Below are positions 8,321 to 15,733 of a stretch of DNA of 53,044 nt, in pieces. The notes beneath the pieces were generated by a model. The model worked only from the letters and a program-made list of their open reading frames with translations. It was not told where the DNA came from and searched no databases. The stretch's first letter is position 1, and the number at the start of each line of letters is the position of its first letter. Source of the DNA: an uncultured Clostridia bacterium (GTDB lineage Bacteria > Bacillota > Clostridia > UBA1381); contig CAKSQL010000017.1 in the NCBI GenBank assembly GCA_934486735.1, positions 1 through 53,044 on the forward strand. Direction: 5' to 3'. A program made the translations under genes and the position numbers.

Positions 8321-9775
8321 TTAGTCCAGAGGACTCCAAATTTTTCGTTTCTGACGTCTGTTTTCTCTTGCCGGAATCGGGTTCATCATGAACATATAGC
8401 GCATGGCATCGTAGTCGTGATCCTCCATGTCGGTGTCGATGTCCTCGACGTTCGATGTCGAATATACCAATGCCGGGATAGTTCTGATAAACTGTCGGCA
8501 GGTGCTGAAAACATACATCATCGGTCTGCCGTTGTCGTCAAACGCCATTCGGTAGTGTACCTGCATTTTGCCCGGGATACGCTTGTTGTCGCCCTTGTCG
8601 AAGAAAATGCCCTCGCGCTCCATCATGTAGATTACCGTACCGTCGATTCCGCGGCTTTCGTCCCAAATTGATGGGTCGGCAACTCCGTGGATGTAGTTCC
8701 CCTTTTCGTTTTCGTCCTCGATTTCGCGGATTTTCCTGGCAATTTCTCTCGGCTCCATGCGTATGCCGGTGTTCGGCGAGTCGGTGCAGCCGTAGAACTG
8801 CCTGTAGAGATAGAGTACGCCGTCGGGATCCTGCGCCCACCATTGCACCGCGAACGGCTTTGCGTATCCGAAGTCGAAACTTCTGTAACGTTTCCAGTGC
8901 TTTGGTATTTCGAACGGTTCGATAACATGTGTGCGCAGATGCTTGGGGTTGGGGTTGTTTCGCCATTCGGAAAAAACCTGACCGTCAAAGCTGTCCCAAT
9001 CGCCGTAGAGCAGGGCATTTCTCTTTGCCTCCGATTGCATTGCAAGATTGGCAAGGTAGTTGGGGTCGTTTCTGAGAAGTATTTTGTTGTCCCAGACCGA
9101 GCTGGGGATAAATATTCTCGAACGCTCGACCGAAATGCTTTTCCCCTCGTTGTTCTCGACTTCTACCTTGTAGGTAAGCGGCGTGTTCGGCTTGCACGCG
9201 GTTATGAATCTCGCCTTGACCCATGCATGACCTCTGCCGCCGGGGTTCGCCGTCGAACGGATGTAGATTCTGAGTCCGTCACCGTCGGCACGGTTTCTGC
9301 CTATCAGATAAAGATATTCTTCCTCGGAAAAATGAGTAAGCTCGTCAAAACCGATATAGGCAAAGGATAATCCCTGGTAGTTTTCGTAGCTGTCGCGGTT
9401 GGGCATGGAACCGAAATAAATTCTCGCACCGCTCGGGAAAAGCCAGCAATGCTCGGCGGAATTGTACACCGCGTCGGGATATGCCGAACGGTAGATGCGA
9501 AAGCTTTTTAGGATAAGTTCACGCAGCTGAGGATATGTTTTTCGGAAGATGATTGCCTTGTAGTGCGGAATGTGCACCTGCCTCAGTGCCTCGGCAACCA
9601 ACGCCTCGCTTTTTCCTCCGCCTGCCGCGCCGCCGTAGAGCGCTTCGTACTCGGGACGGCACATAAACTCCGCCTGCCTTTTTTGCGGCTTCCAAACGAC
9701 ATTGTAATTCGTGTTGGACATTTCGCGGTACAGCAGCGAGTCCTGCTCGCCGTCCTCAAGCTCAAACAGCTTCAA
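8321..9775 (-). CDS. terL: Phage terminase large subunit
   Basis: About 484 residues from the preferred TTG start at 9775, which has AAAGGGGG about 10 nt upstream; a longer frame runs to 9808 without a good site. TerL is the packaging motor: an N-terminal ATPase and a C-terminal RNase H-fold nuclease that cuts concatemeric DNA. Counting from the longer frame, a Walker A-type loop GGAAGGGKS lies at 59-67 and a Walker B FAYIGFDE at 149-156. The coupling-like segment STANPGGRGHAWVK is at 185-198, and the nuclease domain begins RSFDFGYAKPFA at 309-320, with Asp312 a likely metal ligand. The gene overlaps the small terminase by 14 nt. Confidence 0.93.
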   Translation of the reverse strand: MKLFELEDGEQDSLLYREMSNTNYNVVWKPQKRQAEFMCRPEYEALYGGAAGGGKSEALVAEALRQVHIPHYKAIIFRKTYPQLRELILKSFRIYRSAYPDAVYNSAEHCWLFPSGARIYFGSMPNRDSYENYQGLSFAYIGFDELTHFSEEEYLYLIGRNRADGDGLRIYIRSTANPGGRGHAWVKARFITACKPNTPLTYKVEVENNEGKSISVERSRIFIPSSVWDNKILLRNDPNYLANLAMQSEAKRNALLYGDWDSFDGQVFSEWRNNPNPKHLRTHVIEPFEIPKHWKRYRSFDFGYAKPFAVQWWAQDPDGVLYLYRQFYGCTDSPNTGIRMEPREIARKIREIEDENEKGNYIHGVADPSIWDESRGIDGTVIYMMEREGIFFDKGDNKRIPGKMQVHYRMAFDDNGRPMMYVFSTCRQFIRTIPALVYSTSNVEDIDTDMEDHDYDAMRYMFMMNPIPARENRRQKRKIWSPLD

Positions 9776-10235
9776 GCCTGTCAAGCCCCCTTTCTTCGTC
9801 CGTTTCAAGAATATCGGGCAGAATCACAACTCCTCCGCTTTGAGCCTGCTCTTTCTGAGCGGTCGGTTTGTCGCTCCATTTTTCGGGGCAATAGTTTCTT
9901 AATAAGAACGATATTGCACTCAAATCCGGCGGCATCTCCTTTTCTGTGGTTGTTACTTCCACCTTGTCACCCTTGTCAACGGTTTTTGTTTCAACATATG
10001 TGTATCCCCGCGCCTTTTTCAAAAGCGCTTTTTCAACTTCTGCAAGAACGGTGTCGCGGCTGAGCGAAAGGACTGTTTCAAGCTCCTTATGCTCCTCTTT
10101 GTATTTTTTGAATGTACGGCTGCTGACGCCTAATCTTTGAGCTATCCGCTCCTCATCCAGTCCCTCCAAAATCCAGCTCTCAACCGATTGCAGATGCGGC
10201 AGAACGTGTGTTTCATACTTTGTATTTTTTGCCAC
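9762..10235 (-). CDS. terS: Phage terminase small subunit
   Basis: 157 residues from a GTG start at 10235 (VAKNTKYE...), chosen because AGGAAGGAAG lies just upstream; a longer ATG frame to 10322 carries a basic extension without a clear site. TerS recognises the packaging site and regulates TerL. A helix-turn-helix is visible in ILEGLDEERIAQRLGVSSRT, followed by FKKYKEEHKELETVL. The later part (ALLKKARGYTYVETKTV, then PPDLSAISFLLRNYCPEKW) is typical of the small terminase family found before TerL in Firmicutes prophages. It is the first gene of the operon. Confidence 0.85.
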   Translation of the reverse strand: MAKNTKYETHVLPHLQSVESWILEGLDEERIAQRLGVSSRTFKKYKEEHKELETVLSLSRDTVLAEVEKALLKKARGYTYVETKTVDKGDKVEVTTTEKEMPPDLSAISFLLRNYCPEKWSDKPTAQKEQAQSGGVVILPDILETDEERGLDRLEAV

Positions 10236-10339
10236 ACACTTCCTTCCTTTCCTCCGATGCTGCGGCCGCGTTATCGGATATCCGAAATTGATAAGGCTTG
10301 TGATTTCGCATTTCCTCGTCAATTTCAGATTACATGATA

Positions 10340-10368
10340 ATTATACCAAATAAAATTTTCCCCGTGTT
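10340..10368 (-). promoter_or_regulatory. Putative promoter of the viral head operon
   Basis: On the minus strand an extended -10 element TGGTATAAT (hexamer at 10340-10345) lies about 105 nt upstream of the terS start. The -35 region is poor. It is the only good promoter-like sequence between the copA terminator and terS, and a lone extended -10 might be read by the host housekeeping sigma factor. Confidence 0.5.
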
Positions 10369-10396
10369 GGTGACTTTAAAAAAATTTCATGCAAAC

Positions 10397-10444
10397 AAAA
10401 AAACAGCCACAAACCGCATAACTGTGCGGTTTGTGGCTGTTTTT
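10397..10444 (-). terminator. Rho-independent terminator of the csoR-copA operon
   Basis: A near-perfect inverted repeat (stem about 20 bp including A/T ends, core CAGCCACAAACCGCA) with a 6-nt loop ends in a T-run on both strands. It lies 70 nt past the copA stop on the minus strand and insulates the viral operon promoter just beyond it. Confidence 0.9.
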
Positions 10445-10515
10445 AAAACATGAGTGAATTTCGAGTTTTTTCCCACTGTTGAAAATTTGCCATAAAATGG
10501 AAATAAATATTATGC

Positions 10516-10716
10516 TTAAATTACCTTATATCCCTGGTCCTCGATTGTCTTTTTCAACGCTCCGTCGGGCACATCCTCGCTCAGTACAACCGTGACGCTT
10601 TTGGTCTCGTGATTTGCCGAAGCGCTTTCAACGCCCGGCAGCTTTTCCAAAGCCTGCTGCACTCTGCCCTCACAGTGGGAACACATCATTCCTTCAACTT
10701 TAATTGTTTTTTCCAT
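10516..10716 (-). CDS. copZ: CopZ-like copper chaperone, internal start within copA
   Basis: The last 66 residues of the copA frame form a complete HMA-type copper chaperone: MEKTIKVEGMMCSHCEGRV with the Cu-binding pair Cys12/Cys15, ending GYKVI. An ATG at 10716 is preceded by AAAGGAG with 9-nt spacing, a textbook ribosome binding site that makes no sense for a purely internal codon. The likely reading is a former stand-alone copZ gene, still translated from its own start, that has become joined to copA. The product would carry Cu(I) to CopA and CsoR. Confidence 0.65.
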   Translation of the reverse strand: MEKTIKVEGMMCSHCEGRVQQALEKLPGVESASANHETKSVTVVLSEDVPDGALKKTIEDQGYKVI

Positions 10717-12996
10717 GGTTTTTCTCTCCTTTTTGTTTTTTATTTTTTTATCATGCTTTGAGTTGTGAATATTTACAAAATTCAGTCTCAATGCATTGGT
10801 AACAACACAAAAGCTCGACAGGCTCATCGCCGCCGCGCCGAACATCGGATTCATTTCCCATCCGAATATTCCGGAATATACTCCTGCCGCAAGAGGAATA
10901 CCTATAATATTGTATATAAATGCCCAGAATAAATTTTCCTTTATATTTTTCAAAGTTGCGCGGCTCAGGCGTATGGCGGCGGGGACTTCGGCAAGCGAGC
11001 TGTTCATAAGCACAACGTCCGCCGCATCGATTGCCACATCTGTACCTGCGCCGACCGCAATGCCTATGTCTGCACGTGTGAGCGCGGGAGCGTCGTTGAT
11101 ACCGTCCCCGACCATTGCCACCGTGCCGCTTTTTGAAAGCTTTTGAATCTCGCTTTCCTTTCCGTCGGGCAGAACTCCGGCGATAACCTCGTCAACGCCT
11201 GCCGTTCTGCCTATTGCCGCCGCGGTTTTGGGATTGTCGCCGGTCAGCATAACAACTCTTATACCCATATTTTTCAAATCGGCAATCGCAGCCGCACTGT
11301 CCTCTTTTATAACATCGGCAACCGCGATTATTCCCAAAAGCTTTCCGCCGCCGGTGAAGAATAAGGGCGTTTTCCCGTCCTCGGCAAGCCGCTGAGCGGC
11401 GTCCGAAATATCGCTCGGAATCTCGGCTTTTGTGCTTATAAAGCTGTAGTTGCCGCCGGATAAGCTCACTCCGTCCGAAACCGCGTCAAGCCCGTTTCCG
11501 GGAGCGATTTTAAAATCGCTCACATCTTTTGCCGATATTCCGCGCTTTTGCGCCTCCTTGATTATTGCCTTTGCCAGCGGATGCTCGCTCTTTGATTCAA
11601 GAGTGTATGCCGCTTCAAGCAGCGCCGTTTCGTCAATGCCGAATGGGATGAGGTCCGTAACCTCTGGCTCGCCGCGCGTTATCGTACCGGTTTTGTCAAA
11701 TACGGCGGTGGTTATTTTGCCCGTCTCCTCAAGCGACGCAGCGGTCTTGAATAAAATTCCGTTTCTCGCACCCACGCCGCTGCCTGCCATTATCGCAACC
11801 GGAGTTGCCAAACCCAAAGCGCATGGACAGCTTATAACAAGAACCGATATTCCGCGCGCTAATGCAAAGCCGACGCCTTTTCCTATTGCAAGCCATACTA
11901 TAAAGGTCAGCGCGGCTATGGCAATCACAACCGGAACAAAAACTCCCGAAACCCTGTCCGCAATCTTTGCGATGGGCGCTTTTGTGGCGGATGCGTCGCT
12001 CACCATTTTTATAATCTGCGCAAGAGTAGTGTCCTCGCCGACGCGCGTCGCTTCACATTCCATATATCCGGATAGATTTATCGTTGCAGCCGAAACGGTG
12101 TCGCCCTCCGATTTGTCAACAGGGATACTCTCGCCGGTCAGAGCGGATTCGTTCACCGCGCCGCCACCCTTTGTGATGATTCCGTCAACAGGAATATTCT
12201 CTCCGGGGCGTACAGCGAATATGTCGCCCTTTTTCACGCTTTCAATCGGAACGACGGTTTCTTTTCCGTCGATTATAAGCGTTGCCGATTTGGGCGCAAG
12301 CTTCATCAGACTTTTCAGCGCGTCGGTTGTCTTGCCTTTCGAGCGTGCTTCAAGCATTTTCCCGACGGTAATCAATGCAAGAATCATCGCCGCCGTCTCA
12401 AAATATAACCCATGCATGTGCGCCATTGCCAAATCCGGGTCGTTGTTCATGTATGCGCCCGTCATGGCGAACAGGGAATATAAACTGTAGATAAATGCCG
12501 CCGACGAGCCGAGAGCGACAAGCGTGTCCATGTTGGGCGCGCGGTGCATTATGCCCTCAAAGCCGCTTATAAAGAATTTTTGGTTTATAACCATAACGGC
12601 GACGGTCAGAATGAGCTGCATAAGTCCCATTGCCATGGCATTTTCGTAAAAAAACGGCGGAACGGGCAGGTGCATCATGGTGTGCCCCATCGAAAAATAC
12701 ATAAGTATAATTAGGAAGATTAACGACCATAACAGCCGCTTTTTCAGCTTTGGCGTCTCGGTATCGGCAAGCGAGTCGTCCTCGGCGGCTTGCTTCTTGC
12801 CCTTGACACGCGCGCCGTAGCCGGCGTCGGTAACAGCCTTTATAATCTCGGAATCCGATGCGCTGCCGCTCACTCCCATGGAGTTTGTCAAAAGGCTGAC
12901 CGAGCATTCCTCAACGCCGGGAAGCTGAGATACAGCTTTCTCAACTCTTGCACTGCATGCGGCACAGCTCATGCCGCTGATTATAAATTGTCTCAT
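10516..12996 (-). CDS. copA: Copper-exporting P1B-type ATPase with C-terminal CopZ fusion
   Basis: 826 residues. CopA pumps Cu(I) out across the cytoplasmic membrane using ATP. An N-terminal heavy-metal-associated domain has GMSCAACSAR (Cys11, Cys14). Six or more membrane helices follow, with the P1B metal motif SCPCALGLATP, the phosphorylation motif DKTGTITRG, SEHPLAK in the nucleotide domain and MVGDGINDAPAL at the hinge. After the last membrane helix a Lys/Asn-rich linker leads in frame into a second complete HMA domain that looks like the chaperone CopZ. The fusion crosses an A7 run (10743-10749); one base fewer would give GAT AAA AAA TAA and end CopA there. It follows csoR by 28 nt. Confidence 0.95.
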   Translation of the reverse strand: MRQFIISGMSCAACSARVEKAVSQLPGVEECSVSLLTNSMGVSGSASDSEIIKAVTDAGYGARVKGKKQAAEDDSLADTETPKLKKRLLWSLIFLIILMYFSMGHTMMHLPVPPFFYENAMAMGLMQLILTVAVMVINQKFFISGFEGIMHRAPNMDTLVALGSSAAFIYSLYSLFAMTGAYMNNDPDLAMAHMHGLYFETAAMILALITVGKMLEARSKGKTTDALKSLMKLAPKSATLIIDGKETVVPIESVKKGDIFAVRPGENIPVDGIITKGGGAVNESALTGESIPVDKSEGDTVSAATINLSGYMECEATRVGEDTTLAQIIKMVSDASATKAPIAKIADRVSGVFVPVVIAIAALTFIVWLAIGKGVGFALARGISVLVISCPCALGLATPVAIMAGSGVGARNGILFKTAASLEETGKITTAVFDKTGTITRGEPEVTDLIPFGIDETALLEAAYTLESKSEHPLAKAIIKEAQKRGISAKDVSDFKIAPGNGLDAVSDGVSLSGGNYSFISTKAEIPSDISDAAQRLAEDGKTPLFFTGGGKLLGIIAVADVIKEDSAAAIADLKNMGIRVVMLTGDNPKTAAAIGRTAGVDEVIAGVLPDGKESEIQKLSKSGTVAMVGDGINDAPALTRADIGIAVGAGTDVAIDAADVVLMNSSLAEVPAAIRLSRATLKNIKENLFWAFIYNIIGIPLAAGVYSGIFGWEMNPMFGAAAMSLSSFCVVTNALRLNFVNIHNSKHDKKIKNKKERKTMEKTIKVEGMMCSHCEGRVQQALEKLPGVESASANHETKSVTVVLSEDVPDGALKKTIEDQGYKVI

Positions 12997-13024
12997 ATCC
13001 GCTTCATTCCTCTCTAACGGGATT

Positions 13025-13315
13025 CTACATAAATTTGTACAGCGTATTTATAAGCTCGTCAACCGTTTCCTCTTTGCCGTCCTTGATGTCGTCAACCACA
13101 CATGTTTTTATGTGGTCCGCCAAAAGCTCGCGGACAAAGCTTTCGAGCGCGGCACGCGCCGCGGCTGTCTGAGTGAGAATATCCACACAGTAAGCATCCT
13201 TTTCAAGCATGCCCTTTATTCCTCGGATTTGCCCCTCCAGCCTGTTCAGACGGTTGATAAGCTTTTTATACTCTTCGTCACTTCGTTTTTTTGTCTTGTG
13301 ACAGCAACATTCCAT
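13025..13315 (-). CDS. csoR: Copper-sensing transcriptional repressor CsoR
   Basis: 96 residues of the CsoR/DUF156 family, an all-helical tetrameric repressor that leaves DNA on binding Cu(I). The Cys-His-Cys ligand set is present at Cys43 (AYCVDILTQ), His68 and Cys72 (DHIKTCV). RLNRLEGQIRGIKGML is the family-typical first helix. The N-terminus starts MECCCHK, an extra Cys/His cluster that may bind metal. It is the first gene of the csoR-copA operon and lies 48 nt below the promoter whose spacer is its own operator. Confidence 0.95.
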   Translation of the reverse strand: MECCCHKTKKRSDEEYKKLINRLNRLEGQIRGIKGMLEKDAYCVDILTQTAAARAALESFVRELLADHIKTCVVDDIKDGKEETVDELINTLYKFM

Positions 13316-13362
13316 TGGAAGAACAGTCCTTTCTATATTAAGTATAACTCATTTTCATTTAT

Positions 13363-13391
13363 ATTATATACCCCTTGGGGGTATATGTCAA
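13363..13391 (-). promoter_or_regulatory. csoR-copA promoter with CsoR operator in the spacer
   Basis: On the minus strand TTGACA (13386-13391) and TATAAT (13363-13368) are separated by exactly 17 nt, a full consensus promoter. Half-sites ATATACCCC and GGGGTATAT around a 3-nt centre (13366-13386) match the known CsoR operator type and occupy the spacer. CsoR bound there would block RNA polymerase, and copper would relieve it. Confidence 0.9.
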
Positions 13392-13420
13392 GATAATTTT
13401 GAAAAAATTTTCAAATAATA

Positions 13421-13449
13421 TTGCAATTATAATGAAATTGGAATATAAT
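13421..13449 (+). promoter_or_regulatory. Promoter for the LiaF-like gene
   Basis: TTGCAA (13421-13426), a 17-nt spacer and TATAAT (13444-13449) precede the gene at 13522. The transcript would start about 13456 and carry a short leader with an imperfect TCGGGA/TCCCGA hairpin. Confidence 0.65.
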
Positions 13450-13521
13450 AGATTTATCAAACAGGGGTTCGGGATAGCTTTGGAAGAATGAAGTGTCCCG
13501 ACTGAGAAAGGAATGGTTAAT

Positions 13522-14154
13522 ATGAAAAGAATATTCGGAATAATTTTGGGAGCGTTGCTCATATTGGGCGGCAGTTTGTACGCGCTTAACGTGCTTGGGA
13601 TAACGAACCTTGATATTTCATTTGACGGCTGGTGGACGCTTTTTATAATCGTGCCCTGCCTGGGCGGACTTTTTACAGACAGAGACAAAACCGGCAGCCT
13701 GATAGGCTTGGCGGTGGGAATTTTCCTGCTTTTGGGAGCAAGAGATATCATATCCTATGATATTTTATGGAAGCTGATACTTCCCATAATTGTGGTAGTG
13801 ATAGGAATAAAGCTGATTGTAAAGGCAATACGCCCGGATAATGTACATAAAGAAAATGATTATGTCGTTATAAATGAGACTTTTTCGGATGATAAAAGGG
13901 TTGTAAAGGCAGGCGCGGTCTTCAGCGCGACAAAGTGCGATATATCGCATGATGAAGTTGTGCAGCAGGTAGACCTCTGCTGCATATTCGGCGGAGCAAC
14001 CGTGATTGTGCCGGATAATGTAAAAGTAAAGCTGAATACATTTTGCCTTTTCGGCGGAATATCCGATAAAAGAGCGGTCAAAAACATAGACGAAAATTCC
14101 CCGACCATCACAATAAACGGCTTCTGCATGTTCGGCGGAGCAGATATAGTATAA
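13522..14154 (+). CDS. LiaF-like membrane protein
   Basis: 210 residues from the ATG at 13522, which has GAAAGGA 9 nt upstream; an ATG at 13513 touches that site. The N-terminal half has about four hydrophobic segments (LiaI/LiaF-like transmembrane region, with WWTLFIIVPCLGGLF and ILPIIVVVIGIKLIV). The C-terminal soluble part contains repeated beta-helix-like turns ending in FGG (CIFGGATVIVP, CLFGGISDK, CMFGGADIV), the mark of the LiaF C-terminal domain. LiaF proteins modulate LiaRS cell-envelope stress signalling, but no liaR or liaS is adjacent, so this is an orphan member. It is divergent from csoR and probably unrelated to copper. Confidence 0.8.
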   Translation: MKRIFGIILGALLILGGSLYALNVLGITNLDISFDGWWTLFIIVPCLGGLFTDRDKTGSLIGLAVGIFLLLGARDIISYDILWKLILPIIVVVIGIKLIVKAIRPDNVHKENDYVVINETFSDDKRVVKAGAVFSATKCDISHDEVVQQVDLCCIFGGATVIVPDNVKVKLNTFCLFGGISDKRAVKNIDENSPTITINGFCMFGGADIV

Positions 14155-14191
14155 GATGAAAAATTGCTGAAATAATAACGGAGGAAAAATA

Positions 14192-14893
14192 ATGCTTCTT
14201 TATTATATAAGACATGGAAACCCGATATATAACCCCGATTCGCTCACGCCGCAGGGTGAACAGCAGGCGGAGGCGCTTTCAAAAAGACTGGCGCTGTGCG
14301 ACTTTGATAAGATATATGTGTCAACGTCGAACCGCGCATATCTGACAGCGAAACCTACGCTCGAAAAGCTCGGGAAAGAGCCGGTTCGGCTCGATTGGCT
14401 GAATGAAAATCATGCATGGGAATACTTTTCCGCAGACGGAATGTGGGCGTTTCAGTCCGATTACTACCGAAAGCTCTTTAATTCGAACGAAATACGCGCA
14501 TTGGGGCATAATTGGCATAAGTCGGGAAAGCTCAGCGATACGCATTTTGCCGAGGGTGTCCGCCATATGCGCAGGGACGTGTTCGGACTGATGGCGGAGC
14601 AGGGGTATGTTCACAGCGATGAAGAAAACTGCTACCTCTCCGAGGGCGGAAACGATAAAAAAATCGCGGTGTTTGCACATCAGGGAATCGGCATGGCATT
14701 TCTGAGCACATTGCTCGATATTCCCTATCCGATGTTCTGCACACATTTTGACCTGTCACATTCGAGTATGACAGTAATCGAATTTTCGCCGGAGCAAAAA
14801 AGCGTGATACCGGTTGTGCTTCAGCTGTCGAACGATTCACATATATATCGCGAGGGGCTTTCAAGGAAATATAATAATATGATAGAAATATAG
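14192..14893 (+). CDS. Histidine phosphatase superfamily protein
   Basis: 233 residues. The catalytic RHG motif is at the N-terminus (YYIRHGNPIY), with His at about residue 8 acting as the phosphorylated nucleophile. The later conserved His occurs in AVFAHQGIGMAFL. SNRAYLTAKPTLEKL matches the family segment that supplies an active-site Arg. The substrate cannot be told from sequence; members range from phosphoglycerate mutases to small-molecule phosphatases. GGAGG lies 7 nt before the ATG, and the acetyltransferase gene follows 17 nt downstream, so the two are probably cotranscribed. Confidence 0.85.
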   Translation: MLLYYIRHGNPIYNPDSLTPQGEQQAEALSKRLALCDFDKIYVSTSNRAYLTAKPTLEKLGKEPVRLDWLNENHAWEYFSADGMWAFQSDYYRKLFNSNEIRALGHNWHKSGKLSDTHFAEGVRHMRRDVFGLMAEQGYVHSDEENCYLSEGGNDKKIAVFAHQGIGMAFLSTLLDIPYPMFCTHFDLSHSSMTVIEFSPEQKSVIPVVLQLSNDSHIYREGLSRKYNNMIEI

Positions 14894-14910
14894 AAGGACT
14901 GTGAATTGAC

Positions 14911-15477
14911 ATGTATAATATAAGAGCTGCAAAAAAAGAGGATGCGCCGCAGCTTTTGGAAATCTACGCTCCGTACGTGGAGGAAACGGCGATAACCTTT
15001 GAGTACGACGTTCCGACACTTGCCGAATTTGAAAAAAGAATTGCCGATACGCTGAAAAAGTATCCGTATATTGTTGCGGAGGACGGCGGAAAAATAATCG
15101 GATACGCATATGCGTCGGCGTTCAAGGAAAGAGCGGCATATGATTGGGCAATCGAGACTTCGGTTTATGTGGATAAAGACTGCCGCAAAAACGGAGTCGG
15201 AAAAGCGCTCTATATTGCGCTTGAGGACGCACTTGCAAAGCAGAATATAATCAATCTGAATGCATGCATAGCATACCCTGCCGAAAAAGAGGACAGGCAT
15301 TTAACGGCAGACAGCGTGAAATTTCATGAGCATATGGGATATACGTTGGTCGGCAGATTCCATAAATGCGGATATAAATTCGGACGCTGGTATGATATGG
15401 TTTGGATGGAAAAGCATATCGGAGAACATCCCGATACCCCTGCCCCGGTGAAAGCATTTCCCGAGATAAGCTTATAA
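14911..15477 (+). CDS. GNAT N-acetyltransferase, phosphinothricin-acetyltransferase-like
   Basis: 188 residues of the GNAT fold, acetyl-CoA dependent. The sequence is close to the Pat/YwnH subgroup: IRAAKKEDAPQLLEIYAPYV at the start, TFEYDVPTL, then the CoA-binding loop (DKDCRKNGVGKALY), HEHMGYTLVGRFHKCGYKFG and WYDMVWMEKH. Pat-like enzymes acetylate phosphinothricin, methionine sulfoximine and similar amino compounds; the natural substrate here is not known. It ends 256 nt before the convergent serine-hydrolase gene. Confidence 0.88.
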   Translation: MYNIRAAKKEDAPQLLEIYAPYVEETAITFEYDVPTLAEFEKRIADTLKKYPYIVAEDGGKIIGYAYASAFKERAAYDWAIETSVYVDKDCRKNGVGKALYIALEDALAKQNIINLNACIAYPAEKEDRHLTADSVKFHEHMGYTLVGRFHKCGYKFGRWYDMVWMEKHIGEHPDTPAPVKAFPEISL

Positions 15478-15536
15478 AAGCATTTCGGATATGGCAAACG
15501 CCGCATATCAAAGGGGTGTAAAAAAAGTGCAGAACG

Positions 15537-15589
15537 CTTCAAACGCACCCGACGGCGTACTCTGAGTACTCCAAGCGGTGCGTTTGAAG
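15537..15589. terminator. Large nested hairpin between convergent genes
   Basis: CTTCAAACGCACC (15537-15549) pairs exactly with GGTGCGTTTGAAG (15577-15589), and the loop holds a second small hairpin (GTACT/AGTAC). On the minus strand a T7 run follows about 10 nt later, so it may terminate the serine-hydrolase transcript. The rest of 15478-15733 shows no other gene or element. Confidence 0.5.
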
Positions 15590-15733
15590 TGTAGTTCAAG
15601 AGCAAAAAAACAGAAAGCAATCCACAGTTTTGCGGATTTTAATATGAATTTCTACCTTTTAAGCGAATGCTATAACTATTTATGCCCTTAAACGGTCTGC
15701 GCTTTTTTACAGCCCATTTATGTGTTTTATATC

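Noticed and set aside
1..10400. Prophage attachment sites at the ends of the viral operon
   Set aside because: No tRNA gene and no matching direct repeats could be identified at both ends within the window.
11450..12490. Plus-strand open frame of 346 codons opposite copA
   Set aside because: It mirrors conserved CopA coding sequence, has no ribosome binding site and its translation is low-complexity Ser/Ala/Pro text typical of an antisense shadow.
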